A DNA stretch of 64,000 nt. It comes from Serripes groenlandicus (taxonomy: Eukaryota; Mollusca; Bivalvia; Cardiida; Cardiidae). The translations under genes were made by a program, and so were the position numbers. Positions 22,030 to 33,268 of this stretch are shown here, piece by piece; within the stretch, counting starts at the first letter, position 1, and every line of letters starts with the position of its first letter. The stretch is taken from positions 8,990,252-9,054,251 of the forward strand of contig JASEVX010000005.1 in the NCBI GenBank assembly GCA_031761405.1, in the 5' to 3' direction. Below the pieces are notes generated by a model. That model worked only from the letters and a program-made list of their open reading frames with translations. It was not told where the DNA came from and ran no database searches.

Positions 22030-22310
22030 AATCACTTAAAGAGGTTTAACAGTGGAATAATAAATTGTAGTAAAACGTTCAGCTATATGTCGGTCAGGTC
22101 ACCAATAGGACGACGGTCAGTTCATCTAACGTTTTATCCTGACTTTCCCGCACCAGTTCTCCTCACATTATTTCCCCGGGACAACTGGCTACCTTTACGC
22201 ATAGATTAATAATCCCCTGGCGAAGACAGGGTTACGTCAGTCACAATGGCATTTATGAATCATAAAGAAAAAGGAATAACCGAACCAGAGTTCGAATTCC
22301 AATTATTGGT
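22030..22310 (-). mobile_element. Degenerate SINE
   Basis: Read on the minus strand: box B-like 'ggaattcgaactctgg', a body with 'gaactggtgcgggaaag' and 'gaactgaccgtcgtcc', then a degenerate 'tgaacgttttactaca' tail region. The layout matches other SINEs in the window. Confidence 0.45.
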
Positions 22311-23444
22311 TTAATAGCCCTCGTCGAAAGTAAGGGTTTTATTAATTGATTGACGCTCTGTGAAATCAAACGGTTGAATGTTGCGACCAGTGTAGACCCA
22401 GATGAAAAAAGTGCAGCCACGCAGTCTGATATGGCACTGAATTGTTCGCCAATAAGTCATAACATGTTTTAAGAAACTTCCATTTGAACATGACATAATA
22501 ACCTTAAGTTTGTTTTCCCGGAGCACCGGTCCAAGTCATTTTCGAAACTGTGACTATTTCATTTGTCGTTGGAAAGTAGAGACACGTATAGGACTATGCA
22601 TCTATTTGCTAAGCTAAACTTTGATGTCTTGTACAAGGCTAGAAGTATATGATAATGACGTTTTACATCTACGCTATTCAAAAAAAATATGAATTTAGAC
22701 ATACTAGGATAAAAAATATGTTTCGATATAGTGTATTTGCAATGAGAATCAAAGCGCCTATGTCACAGTAGTGGCGATCGTGTAGAAAATCCTGCAAAGT
22801 GACAAGGAGTACCTCGGTGTAAGCCTTGCGATTTTCAATATATATATAGGCATTTACGATAACGCTCGATCTCCAACTCATTTCGGCTACACTTTCAGCA
22901 TTGATTGCTAATTGACGTTAGAACGTACAGACTTGTCTAACTTGTACACTGCATGGCATCGAGTCCTTTAAACCTTTGTAAACCAGTCTTATCATCTAGA
23001 CGCTTTCATATAAAGCGTTTATAATATTGAGATTTAAGAACAATCTATAACCATTCTCGTGAGCTATTTATAGAACCTTTTGAAATTTCCAGAATATCAT
23101 GAGGGTTATAGAATGCGCAATGATATTTATTATCTGCCAAAACATAAAGAAAGATAATATTTACATAATTCAACTCTATGTAGATATTATATCAAGACAT
23201 CTCAAATCTTAGTTTCAATCCTGTACATATGTACCAAAGTAGCACTGACATTATTATTATTAATCGTGTCTCTGCATCCCTGATGGAACTATATTTGGCG
23301 GTTTAACGGATGTACGTTATTTGGCTGGCAGTAAGGAATAAAAGGTCAACGGGCTGTTCAAAACTGACTATGTAAATGTTTTCGTTGTTGTCGTGTCTGT
23401 TAGCATTGCGGCGATTGTCAAACCAAATCATTTCCTTTCGCTAT
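22311..23444. other. Unassigned AT-rich DNA
   Basis: No exon or repeat recognised; several short minus-strand frames only. Confidence 0.4.
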
Positions 23445-23452
23445 ACAGATGC

Positions 23453-23715
23453 CCCAACCGGCTTGGTTATGTAGTAGTAGAACGTCCGCCTGTTTCAGGA
23501 GGTTGCGGATTCGATCCTTGGTCGTGTCATACCAAAGTCTTTGAAATTGATAGTAATGGCTGCCCTCCTCAGCGTTGCGGGGTTAGTAATACGACTGAAT
23601 TGCTCGTGTCATGATACATTGAGCAGTATAACTAATAACTTACCCAAGACATGCCGTAATATAACTGAACAATTGTTGAAAGCAGCGTAGAACAACAAAC
23701 AATTAATCAATCAAC
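23453..23715 (+). mobile_element. Full-length tRNA-derived SINE with target duplication
   Basis: The head has box A-like 'gttatgtagtagtagaacg' and box B 'gcggattcgatccttgg'. The body has 'atggctgccctcctcagcg', the tail region 'taatataactgaacaattgt' and a terminal (ATCA)n run. An 8-bp duplication 'acagatgc' flanks it (23445-23452 and 23716-23723). Confidence 0.8.
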
Positions 23716-23723
23716 ACAGATGC

Positions 23724-24139
23724 GTATACCAACAGTACTTTCAGCGCTTTGATTCCTTTGGTCACTATGTTTTCAACTATATTCAATAATGATATTTTCA
23801 TTTTAAGAAATGATTCCTTTTCTGTCTTGATATTCTATTTGTTTTTGTCTTGATATACTAAAACTGGTCTGCAGTGGAATCAAAGCAGAACAACATCAAA
23901 AGGCCAGTTGTTGTCATAACCGATTTATGCAATATTGTCTAATGAAATCGCTTGATACATTGTCCTGTTTATTGTTTGTATTCAACGTTTGGATACTGGA
24001 CCAGTGGTCAGGGCAACACACGCAAACATCTTTCGACTTCGACTTATTGGAGTCAGCATACAATACAATAATAGTGATCTGATTCAGGAGAGACCAGCTT
24101 TTTAAAGGGTATTTTGATATAATCAGATTGGCTCCATTT
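23724..24139. other. Unassigned AT-rich DNA
   Basis: Nothing recognised. Confidence 0.4.
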
Positions 24140-24143
24140 ATAT

Positions 24144-24478
24144 GAACCACCCCACGAGAAAACCAACATTATAGTATTTGCGTAATGTATCGACCCAGAT
24201 CAGGGCCGACACATTCCGTCTCAGTGGGGTAGAGGTATAAAACAATGATTCATGAAACAGAAAAAACACAGGAGGCGAAAAGTGTCTGTCCGGGTTACCC
24301 AGGGATCATGAATAAGTGAACTATCGTCGTGATATAACTGAAATAATGTTGAAAGCGGCGTAAAACCCCAATCAATCAAACAAACAAACAAACAAAAAGC
24401 CTGCGCGGCATGCTTAGGCTGATCCGGGTCGATACTTTTCGCGGAGTCCACAGTGTTGGTTTTCTCGCGAGACGGCTC
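24144..24478. mobile_element. Foldback MITE, family M1 copy E, split by a SINE
   Basis: The termini 'accaccccacgagaaaacc' and 'ttttctcgcgagacggctc' are inverted repeats, with an exact 4-bp flanking duplication atat (24140-24143, 24479-24482). The family sequence 'ctgtccgggtta' / 'gcctgcgcggcatgc' is interrupted at 24297. Confidence 0.88.
24297..24398 (+). mobile_element. 5'-truncated SINE inside MITE copy E
   Basis: Begins 'cccagggatcatgaataagt', continues 'gtgatataactgaaataatg' and 'gaaagcggcgtaaaac', and ends in (ATCA) and (AAAC)n. It matches the 3' half of the SINE at 48052. It is younger than the MITE it split. Confidence 0.85.
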
Positions 24479-24985
24479 ATATGTGTTTGTCAGAAGTTCC
24501 ATTGGTACCACATGCAAATCAGAGAAGACCGTATCGAATCATTCAAAATATTGTACGGAACAGACGAAGTAAAATCCATATATCCTAATACTGTTAAGAA
24601 CTGTTACTGTTCTGACGCCGAACTGTAACTACCCGAAACAAGTTGCCAGACCAAGTGATCTAAGCAAAAATATAAATAATTTTAAAAGCTTGCTCAACAA
24701 ACATTGAACGAAACAGGTAATACAATTTGTGCCCGATTTCCCTGGACCGAAAGATGAAACAAAACACATTATGAAGACAGTTCAGGAAGATGACTGGCCT
24801 TTACAGACCTCTGCAAAAGGTAAAGGTTAACAAAAAATATAAGTATGAAGTGAAGGGCCTGGTGAAACTGTTAGTTTCCATAGTACATAGATATTACATG
24901 ATCCATTTACACCTGACGAAGTTAGATTCCATATTAGGCCCAGCAGTTTAATTAATCAGCAATTATTATACTTTTGATCATTTGT
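24479..24985. other. Unassigned AT-rich DNA
   Basis: Nothing recognised. Confidence 0.4.
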
Positions 24986-25125
24986 ACCTTACCACATATA
25001 GACGCTTTCTGAAAATCTCTATAGCAGATAACTTTTAAAAACAATGTGAGAAAAGGAGAAATCGCTCAGGATGAGAAATTTCTTCTTTTGCAACAATGTT
25101 TTCAACTTTATTAAATAAGTGTTCT
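24986..25125. mobile_element. TTAA-type MITE fragment, family M3
   Basis: 'accacatatagacgctttct', 'tagcagataacttttaaaaa' and the central inverted pair 'gagaaatcgctcaggatgag' / 'aaatttcttcttttg' match other M3 copies. Confidence 0.6.
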
Positions 25126-25514
25126 TTCAATTATGGATACTTTTTACCATTTCGATCTGCAACTTTAAACTTACGAAACACTTCTTCTGTCCATATTATT
25201 AACCATACTTATGTAGATGTGATACTGATGTCTGCATATCTGTTTTGTAATAAAACAAATGTATACATATACAGTGATTTAGCTTGATATAGTCCGTACA
25301 TGTTAACCTGTCTAACCTAAAAACTGATACATATAGATCCTAACCAAGCCCAATACAGACGTGTCTAATACTTACCATAATACAGTGAAGTCAAGGATAA
25401 AATCATGGGTACCGTTTAACGAGGGCTTGTGTCAAATCTCGAGATCTCTAATAAGTCCGGCGTTTCAGACAGGCATACATTAATCTTAAAAACCAAGGTG
25501 TAGTATTTGTGTTG
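25126..25514. other. Unassigned AT-rich DNA
   Basis: Nothing recognised. Confidence 0.4.
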
Positions 25515-25521
25515 ATTAGTG

Positions 25522-25629
25522 CACAGGGACTTGCTCCTCTAAATATAGATATGACCTACTCTATGCATAGATATCATATCTAATGCATAGAGTAGGTCAT
25601 ATCTAATTTTAGAGAAGCAAGTCCCTGTG
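25522..25629. mobile_element. 108-bp foldback element with target duplication
   Basis: Two arms of about 53 bp ('cacagggacttgctcctcta' outward) are inverted copies with about four mismatches and almost no loop. It is flanked by 'attagtg' on both sides (25515-25521 and 25630-25636), a perfect 7-bp duplication, possibly 8. The CAGGGAC ends recall hAT-type MITEs, but the family is not proven. Confidence 0.88.
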
Positions 25630-25636
25630 ATTAGTG

Positions 25637-26817
25637 TCATATATATCATTTAATGACTTTGGTTAATAAGTATCATTTGTACTTTGATTTGTAATAAGAC
25701 AAGAGTTGTCTTCCGTAATTAATAATAAACATGGAGTTCGTCAGTTGTTGTCCTAAAGTCCATGAGCGAATATTACAATTAGGAGTATAAAGCGAGGCTC
25801 CGTGTTAAGCGAACAGTTGTTTAAAAATGTGTCTGCGCATGCACGCAATCTGATCCAGCAGGACAGCACTTTCCACAGTTTCAAATATATTTCTTTAGGC
25901 TTTCTTTAATTTATTTAGTTGGAGTTCAGAGCCAAATCAAACTGCGTTGAAGCACATGTTAATTTAGATGTATGCTCGTCGCAAATTGATTAATGGCGTA
26001 CTTTCATAGAGCACTGCTCAATTGTCGATATGAGCAGCCTCTATACCTAGACAATCTTTATCACATCGTTTTGTTTTCATTTCTGACAGAAAATCGAATT
26101 CCGTCCAATATGCGCATACATAAAAGATATCTTTAGATAAGTGGACTTAAATATATCTCCTTGAGTATTAATATAAATTATAAGTATCCATGTAATTGAT
26201 ATACATCGGAAAATATACAATATATATATATGAATTATTTATATATATACCCTTGTCAATGGAAAATCAAACAAATAATTAATAATCCACATGCGGTATA
26301 GGTACCCACAATCTCATTAAAATCATCTCCTATTAACGCTACGCATTTGGTCAGATCGTGTACTTTAGTCAGATTGAGGTACCCATAAACGATCTGATGT
26401 GCCTAAAACATATTCTGAATTATGTGGATTATAATATACTATTGTAATAATAATCATAAAATAAAACCCCACCGCAGAAGCCTGCCAAAATAATGCCACT
26501 TAATGTTGACGTTTGACGAATATATTGTATACGCCTGACTTTTTTAGAATAAAAACAAGCCTTTTCAAGAAAAAAGATATTATTGTTTTTATGAGCAATG
26601 AAGGCTGAGCCAAGACTTTACATACACTTTATTAGTATGAGTGAAACTTGTCAAACATCAAAACGTCAAACTCGACCGCTACCAGTTTCAGACCAGGACA
26701 ATTAATATGACGTCAACGCTACGATACAGCGAAACCAGTTTTCGCCTGACGCGTTTCAACTATGTATCTAAACTTCACATGAAAGCTATATATACATAAT
26801 CCTGAACTAACACCACT
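25637..26817. other. Unassigned AT-rich DNA
   Basis: Includes a (TA)n run near 26222-26250. No gene or repeat family recognised. Confidence 0.4.
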
Positions 26818-27477
26818 TTAAAGGTAGTAGGAGCCTAATGGGCAACATTTCAAATTATGATCAGCTTGATAATTTCTTAATGTGTATCATTTCCTGGATT
26901 CAAAAACAAAATTTAAAAGAAATTTAACCTCAAATAGCAATTTAATTTTAATTTTAATTACCCTACCCCCCTTTCAGAGTTTCGATAAAAACGACATCAC
27001 CCGAGAGACAAAAAAATCCTTTATTTCTTTTATTTTTCAACATTTTGGTAATACTTTGGTATCAAAGTAACAAAACATATATTTGCTTTCAGAAATAATA
27101 CATTATTGATCACATCACCAACAAATATAATCAAACTGTACTGGAATAGTCATATAGTATTACGATTTTAACATACTATTTTGACCGCGTAAAATTGGAA
27201 CATGGACGTTTAAAAGCAAAAATCAACAAGTTCTAGAAATACTAATGACCTGTTCTTTATTGATAATTAACTTTACCCTTTTGGGAACATTATGCCAAAA
27301 AATTATGTATAGAAATATATTTAATTACTTTTTAATTCAAAGTACAATCTGGAGGGATTCGAACCACTACCTTGAAACCCTCAAAAGATTTGAAGTCCCG
27401 CGCTTAACAACATAGGCTAAAGCATTCAAATCGAAGAGTTTCAAGTGGAGGTTTTCATTACGCTCCTACTACCTTAA
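26818..27477. mobile_element. 660-bp TTAA-flanked non-autonomous transposon
   Basis: The left end 'ttaaaggtagtaggagccta' and the complement of the right end 'ttaaggtagtaggagcgtaa' are inverted repeats of about 22 bp, each next to TTAA. There is no transposase. TTAA target use is typical of piggyBac-type elements; assignment is inference. It contains a tRNA-like sequence near its right end, and a chance 62-codon frame at 26882-27070. Confidence 0.7.
27346..27432 (-). other. tRNA-Ser/Leu-like sequence inside the TTAA element
   Basis: On the minus strand: 'gcctatgttgttaagcgcgg' in the D-arm position, a long variable arm, and canonical box B 'gtggttcgaatccctcc'. The long extra arm is type II. 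The acceptor stem does not pair well, so I call it a tRNA relic or SINE head, not a gene. Confidence 0.55.
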
Positions 27478-28018
27478 AAGGTCCAATTTATTCCATGCAA
27501 ACACATGAATAAGGTATATAAACGGTTAATGTTAATTAGCAATACATGATATCCTCGCTTTCAAGTATCTGCAGCAGAAGGTATTAGAAAACATCGGGTT
27601 TTTTTTAAAAGTGTCAACTTTTATTTATTAAGACTTTCCAGGTTATCGACTTCGTCTGCTGGAGATTGATTGCATAATGGTAAGGGTTACCTAACGTTCA
27701 ATTGACAATTGTATATAACATTTTCTTACTGATGCCTTTTGATAACTCACATTTAAAAAAACAAATTATGTTGAACTTTTTTTAAATTTTGTATCAGACT
27801 TGCGCAAAGGAAATGCTTCCTTCGAATATACATTTGCATTAGGTAACATCATGGACCAATGCACTGAGCGGCAGAGACGGATTGACATTAACTGTGTATG
27901 TATGTTACGAACAAGTATTTGCGAAGGGTCACACAGAGAGTATTTGGCATATACTCTAAATACTTGGAATACCTAGAAATGTTGCAGACACCGTTCTAAA
28001 GCTTCCGTTCGTGGAAGA
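27478..28018. other. Unassigned AT-rich DNA
   Basis: Nothing recognised. Confidence 0.4.
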
Positions 28019-28215
28019 CAGTGGTACAGTGGCAGAGAGTCGGCCTCTCGTACCAAAGGTATCGGGTTCGAATCCCGTGATGAGAGGGTGCTGCATTTGG
28101 GATTATTTCCATAATAAACGGCGCGAGTACTGGTTATGTCTCCAGGAAGCAGACATCGAGCGTGATTAATATAAGCTTAAAGCTTATTTCGCAATCGATG
28201 TAAAATGGATAAGTT
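28019..28215 (+). mobile_element. tRNA-derived SINE, second family
   Basis: Head 'cagtggtacagtggcagag' with textbook box B 'cgggttcgaatcccgtg' (about 28065-28081). The body has 'gagtactggttatgtctcca' and the end phrase 'tttcgcaatcgatgtaaaa'. The body and end differ from the (ATCA)n SINEs, so this is a separate family. Confidence 0.65.
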
Positions 28216-28297
28216 TAAACTAAAGCTTCCGTGTAAAGTGTAAATACATAGTTATGAATAGTGATGTAAAGCTAACACGTTTAGACAAAGGTAGGTT

Positions 28298-28480
28298 TAT
28301 TGATTGATTGTTTAGTGCTTTACGCCTCTTCGAACACTTTTACAGAAATATCACGGCGTTCCATTGGTCAGTTACCAGTACTACTGGCCCATTTATCCTG
28401 ACAAAAGTCATTCAGTCGTAATGCTAAGACAACATCCCCGTGCATCAAGTAGAGCCTTTCTTGATGCCCTAAGTTTAAAT
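28298..28480 (-). mobile_element. SINE 3' part
   Basis: On the minus strand it ends in (ATCA)n after 'cgccgtgatatttctgtaaa', with 'ccagtagtactggtaactg' upstream. It matches the SINE tails at 34128 and 45558. The 103-codon plus frame from 28364 starts inside it and is likely fortuitous. Confidence 0.65.
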
Positions 28481-29399
28481 CAAGCAACATCAGCAGCACA
28501 TGCTTGTAAGTTATGTTTTCAAAAAAAGTTAAACAATGAAAAAAGAACAGAAATAACTCCCGCAGTGTATTTTGTTGATTTCTATTTATCGAAAGAAGAA
28601 AAGGGTGTCGAAGGCAGAAATTTATCTTTTACAGAAGACTCCACTTTGCGTTTTTTTAGTATGTTAAAACAATAACAATTATACTTTAATAGTCGTGTTT
28701 GCTTGATATGCATCAGATGTAAAGGAGCCATTTACAGCCACTGCATTAATCGACTAACATTTACCCGTTTCCACATACAGACGCATTAGTGCAGATCTGC
28801 AACACACGACTTCTGATAAAATGTTGATAAAAAAAGAACGTATTCATAATAAGCAATGTCTTCTTTTGTCATTTTTTTTTAAAGGATGTCCCAAAAACAT
28901 GTCCCCATAAACCATGTCACATGGTATTACTTCGTGCAGTATTTATATTAATGTATTTCTCGGTACATACACTCCCAAAAAGTTATAACGCATCGAATTT
29001 GAAATTGCTATAGTTTCTACAATTTTATCTGTATACGTACTGTTCTGTTTTTTATTGCTGAATTTGATACTTCTTTTGTGAAAATGTCGTTAAATTCGGA
29101 TAATAAAAGCAGCCGTAAACAACGAAATCGTCATGTTTGCCAATTCCCAAGTCCTTACCATCTACCATATTTGTTATTCATATAAGTCAGTGAGTAAACT
29201 ATTGTACATGCATAAAGAACATTGATATGTAAATAATAATGTAATGAGTGTCGCATGGAGATCAAACACGCGTAGTCAGTATGGCAACAACAGCAGCTTC
29301 CGTATGTCAGGTATGCTCAACATACATTTTTCCTCGATATTAAGAGAAAATAAGTTATTTGTAAACAAAATTAGTAATTTTGTTTTTCGGACGCGCAAG
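28481..29399. other. Unassigned AT-rich DNA
   Basis: Nothing recognised with splice or domain support. Confidence 0.4.
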
Positions 29400-29520
29400 T
29401 TCGTAACAGAGCGTCTGCATGCAAATTGTGACCACCAGTGCGCAAGATCGGTTTTTGGTCTTAAATCCCCTGAAGAATCAAAAGCGCTAAGCAGCAGAAA
29501 TATCTCGACAGGATGTCGGC
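29400..29520 (-). mobile_element. tRNA-derived SINE head, decayed
   Basis: On the minus strand: 'cttagcgcttttgattcttc', 'aggggatttaagacc' (box B region) and 'gcgcactggtggtcaca'. This aligns phrase by phrase with the SINE at 16850-17035. It explains part of the 145-codon plus-strand frame 29244-29681. Confidence 0.5.
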
Positions 29521-30765
29521 ATCTACACATGTTATCGCAACGTGAGTTTCGCAACTACGTAATTTCCATACGAAGTCGCTGCCAAGCAGTTATCTCAACC
29601 AGAAATGGCACACATTATATTGACGTAAAGCACTGTTGTAAAAGCAGTATACAATTCGGACATAATAAGCTTCTTCTTTAGATAAATAAAACCCAAAACA
29701 ACGACATATTTTGTGATGTTCGACTTTTCTCAACTTAATCAAATGCATATTTCTTTTTATGAAGGAAGATGTGCTCATGTTTCTGAATTCTTTTTGTTAA
29801 GTTTGTAACATACTTTGGAAAATTAATAGTAACTTCGCAACCTCTTTGGCGTTTTGGCAAAATTAAGGAAACCCCAAGTGATGCGTTTTAATTTTGTGTG
29901 AGTGTAAAGGCTTTAAATATTGTCAAATATATTATATTTAAGAATTGTATTAATATATTTGGTTTTGAATTGTATCAATGATATTCTGTTATTTCGGAAA
30001 TCTAAATGACAAAGCATAACAGTACTCAGTGAAGGATAACGACAAACCACTCGTTACCGCAATTGTATAGACAAATCATGATACATTGAAGGAGTCACTA
30101 AACCCTACACTTTTGATGTGATCTTCCAATCTGAAGTACGTCAGTTGACCTATTAGATTGTCAACTGGCTTAAATTAGGTGAAACAAACAGGTCTAGTAC
30201 AACAATGTCTCACTGATAAATAAACAAAATGTGCTTTTTATTAATTGGAGTATATTGGTTAAAAGTAAGTGTTGTATTAATTAAATTGCAACCTCAATTT
30301 GAAAACTTGAGCTGTATTCCTACTTGTTAAAAGTTTCAAAAGTTTATTTGTTACTCACGTTACATTTCAACAGTGTCGTATGAGGTCATATTAACAACAT
30401 ATATACCTATTGTAATATGGGAAAAGACCAGGCTATGAGGTAATACATTACAAAAGTATATGAAATTCAAGAAGGAAAAAAGAATGCAGTTGATGAAGTT
30501 TATAAAGTTACAAGTTTGTGTTAGTTTTATCCGGTTATTTCCGTTTTTTTATTTTTGTTTTATAGGTAATTGCATTCGGGGTTTTCGTATTTATGAAACT
30601 AAAGAATTTATTTCTCTCTCCTAAAAAAAAGAGTACAGTTAAATAAATGAAATTCAACTGCAATTGTATTGATGGTTACATTCATTACAAAGTCTATCGT
30701 TACGGTCTAAAGAACTCAATCGTTCACTTTCGATCGGTAAATGGTTATTACACAACGGAATTGAA
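29521..30765. other. Unassigned AT-rich DNA
   Basis: Nothing recognised. Confidence 0.4.
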
Positions 30766-30776
30766 TCTGCGGAGGT

Positions 30777-31070
30777 TGATTGATTGGGGTTGAACGCCGT
30801 TTTTAACAATTTCTCAGTTATATCACGACGGCCAGTTCACCTACTCATGCATTTCCTGGTTTTCTCACACCAGTACTCCAGACAACAATCTTCCCAAGCA
30901 ACGATTGACAAAAGTCAATGCGACAAGCGTCCACATAGACTTAGCCCATTGGTGGACGCTTGTCGCATTGACTTTTGTCAATCGTCGGAAAGAAAGTTGG
31001 CCGAGCCGGGATTCGAAATCACGACCCCTGGATTGACAGCCCGCGTCGCTACCGACTGAGCTACCGGGGC
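30777..31070 (-). mobile_element. Young full-length SINE with internal perfect hairpin
   Basis: On the minus strand it starts 'ccggtagctcagtcggtagc' (canonical box A) and has box B 'gatttcgaatcccggc'. The anticodon-loop region reads ctGTCaa, so the head looks tRNA-Asp-like. The 3' end is 'gtgatataactgagaaattg', 'aacggcgttcaacccc' and (ATCA)n. A perfect 11-bp duplication 'tctgcggaggt' flanks it (30766-30776, 31071-31081). The body contains a 34-bp perfect inverted repeat (30901-30934 / 30952-30985). Confidence 0.93.
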
Positions 31071-31081
31071 TCTGCGGAGGT

Positions 31082-31626
31082 ATGATATCAAAATACTTTT
31101 CTAGACAGTGTTCAGTCTTGTACATTTGGTAATTTGGTAGTTTATAAAATTACAGTTCATATTACTGTGCAATGTTTGAAAATATTGACAACTGAGAGTA
31201 AAATCTATCTTGGTTAGTAACACAGATTTATTTACAATGTTAAACGGGATATTCCATACATAACTTAATCCACACTTATCGAAAATTCCCTTTACACTTA
31301 AAAGCAATTTATAGTCATAATTATTATTATTATAATCGTTTAGAACCAGTCTATATAGCTTTGCAGAGAGCTTTGTGCTATTACATAAACTATTGTGCCA
31401 TTAGCCAATTATCATTTTCTTGATGCTTATAGATATAGGATATCGTCCCAAATCGCCGTTTACCATCATATGAGGTTTGTTTTTCCTGACAGGCAAAACA
31501 TTTTTAAGAAAGTATGTGTGCACATTTCTTAACATGGTGGATAACCAAAACGCCCTATTTCACACCAGTAGGTCAATAAAGGTAAAGTTGTAGAATCAAT
31601 TTATTAAAGCTGACATTCAATTTTAA
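31082..31626. other. Unassigned AT-rich DNA
   Basis: Nothing recognised. Confidence 0.4.
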
Positions 31627-33268
31627 AGCCTCGGTCACAATGAACCCAAGACGTATTTGTGCCACGACACGACAGAACATTTGAGCAAATCTTGGGTCAT
31701 CGGAGTTCGTCGCAAGACAATCCTACGACATTTTGAGCATCGTGGCATCAACTTGCCGTCGTGAGGCAAAAATGAAAATTGGATTGTTTGTGGTATCGTC
31801 GTGAGTCTCGTGATAAATATCTTGTCGTGGGTACCAGAAGAGGTTTTTTTAGTCAAACAATCTTACGACCGTCGTACGACTGTCCTTCGACTACCTCAGA
31901 CTGTTGCAAGACAATCGTGAGACTCTTGCAAGATATTTCACGAATATTATAGTTCGTAAGAGGCTCACACAACATAGCAAGTCTATCGTGCGTTAGTCTT
32001 GCAACATATGCTCGTTGTTTGAGGGGAACGAGTATATAGCTCGGGCGAATAAACGCTTAGAAATTAATCTGTCTGTCGTCGCTGAGAGAGGATGGCTATT
32101 TCACATGGGCGACTACGCATATGATGCTGAGGGGGAACTCCAGCACGAGCATTATATAGTTTTGTTGGCGTTGATCTGGGCCCGGGAGCAGTGCAGAAAC
32201 CGGCGAAACCACCGAGGTTGACCGTGATTCGAGCGGCGCCTAATGGACAGTATAGTACTCTGATGCAAGAGTTGGAGTGGGAATCTTCCGGTGACTTCGA
32301 GGTGTTCGTGCGGATTTAGCCTGGCATGTTTCAGGAGCTGTTGCTGAGTGTCGCCCCTCTCATCAGCAAGTGCCGACTGCGAGGCTGAAACACCCCTTTT
32401 GAGCCTGGGCTGAAGCTGGCCATCACCCTGCACTATATGGTAACAGTTATCTTAGCCTGGCATACTCCTTTCGTGTCCCTCACAACACCATCTCAGGTTT
32501 GTTCCGGATGTTACCCATGTCATCGTTGATGAGAACGTTGGCTAAACGATGCAGACCCCGATTACACCTGAAGGATGGCGCCAAGTGGCAAACCGATTCC
32601 GAGTCCGGTGGAATTATCACCATTGCATTTGGGGCCATCGATGTCAAACATGTGGCCATCAAGGCACCTAAGAACATCGGGCCCAGGCACTACAATTAGA
32701 AGGGTTACTGATACATAGCCCTGCTGGGAGTTGTTGACGGTAATAACGATTTCCTTTGGGCGGACGTTGGCGCAGAGGTGTCCGCATCGGACACTGACAT
32801 TTTCAACAACGGCCCGCTGAGGGAGGACCTGTAAAATAACCGAGTGGGCTTCCCTGAGCCTGAACTCCTGCCTTGTGATGACCACAACATCCCATACTCC
32901 CTGGTGGGGGACGACGCATTCGCGCGGCGCCCCTGAAAGATGAAGCCGTACGGGGGAAGGGTGCTTGACAATGACGAGGGCATATTCAACTACCGAACCT
33001 CGAGGGTCCGGTTCTTCGTGGAGAACGCCTTTGGAATCCCGGCTCACCGCTGGCGCGTCATCCTCACCACCATCAAAATGACGCCCAGACAACTATCTGA
33101 CCACGTCTAAAACAGACCCCCGACAATGCCCGACAACTCACGATGGTCCTTCGACTGTCGCACGACTGACTTGTGATACACCCACGACATAACCACGATA
33201 TATCTGTTTTTTCTGTCGCGTCCCCATCCCAAACCATCTTCAATGTGTTGTAGCCCTTGTGACCACTC
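31627..33268 (+). mobile_element. Decayed PIF/Harbinger DNA transposon
   Basis: Surrounds the transposase relic. The left end 'gcctcggtcacaatg' and the right end 'cccttgtgaccactcg' share the inverted core ggtcacaa. Both subterminal regions are rich in short 'cgtcgtacgac / ttgcaagaca'-type words (31640-31960, 33110-33200), a common layout for this superfamily. End positions are approximate, and a 3-bp target duplication could not be confirmed. Confidence 0.6.
32015..33110 (+). pseudogene. PIF/Harbinger (HARBI1-like) transposase pseudogene
   Basis: The protein can be followed across three reading frames. An N-terminal part near 32140-32200 (ALIWAREQCRNRRN) is followed in another frame by SSGDFEVFVRI and KLAITLHYMVT (32260-32440). 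The nuclease domain follows in a third frame from about 32454 to 33110. That domain shows LAYSFRVPHNTIS, GAIDVKHVAIKAPKN, VVDGNNDFLWADVG, LVGDDAF and FFVENAFGIPAHRWR. The three acidic residues of the HARBI1-type DDE site (D of GAID, D of GDDAF, E of VENAFG) are still present. At least two frameshifts and six in-frame stops (32317, 32386, 32697, 32709, 32832, 32934) make it inactive. The minus-strand frames 32562-33092 and 32705-32989 are shadows. Not known: which partner Myb-like gene, if any, the element had. Confidence 0.9.

Noticed and set aside
28019..28090. Functional tRNA gene
   Set aside because: Box B is canonical but the acceptor stem does not pair and a SINE body with the 'cgcaatcgatgtaaaa' end follows.
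29244..29681. 145-codon ORF, longest non-satellite frame
   Set aside because: The middle overlaps a minus-strand tRNA-derived SINE head and no domain is visible; no splice or promoter support.
32562..33092. 176-codon minus-strand ORF
   Set aside because: Antisense shadow of the PIF/Harbinger transposase, which matches a known family on the plus strand.
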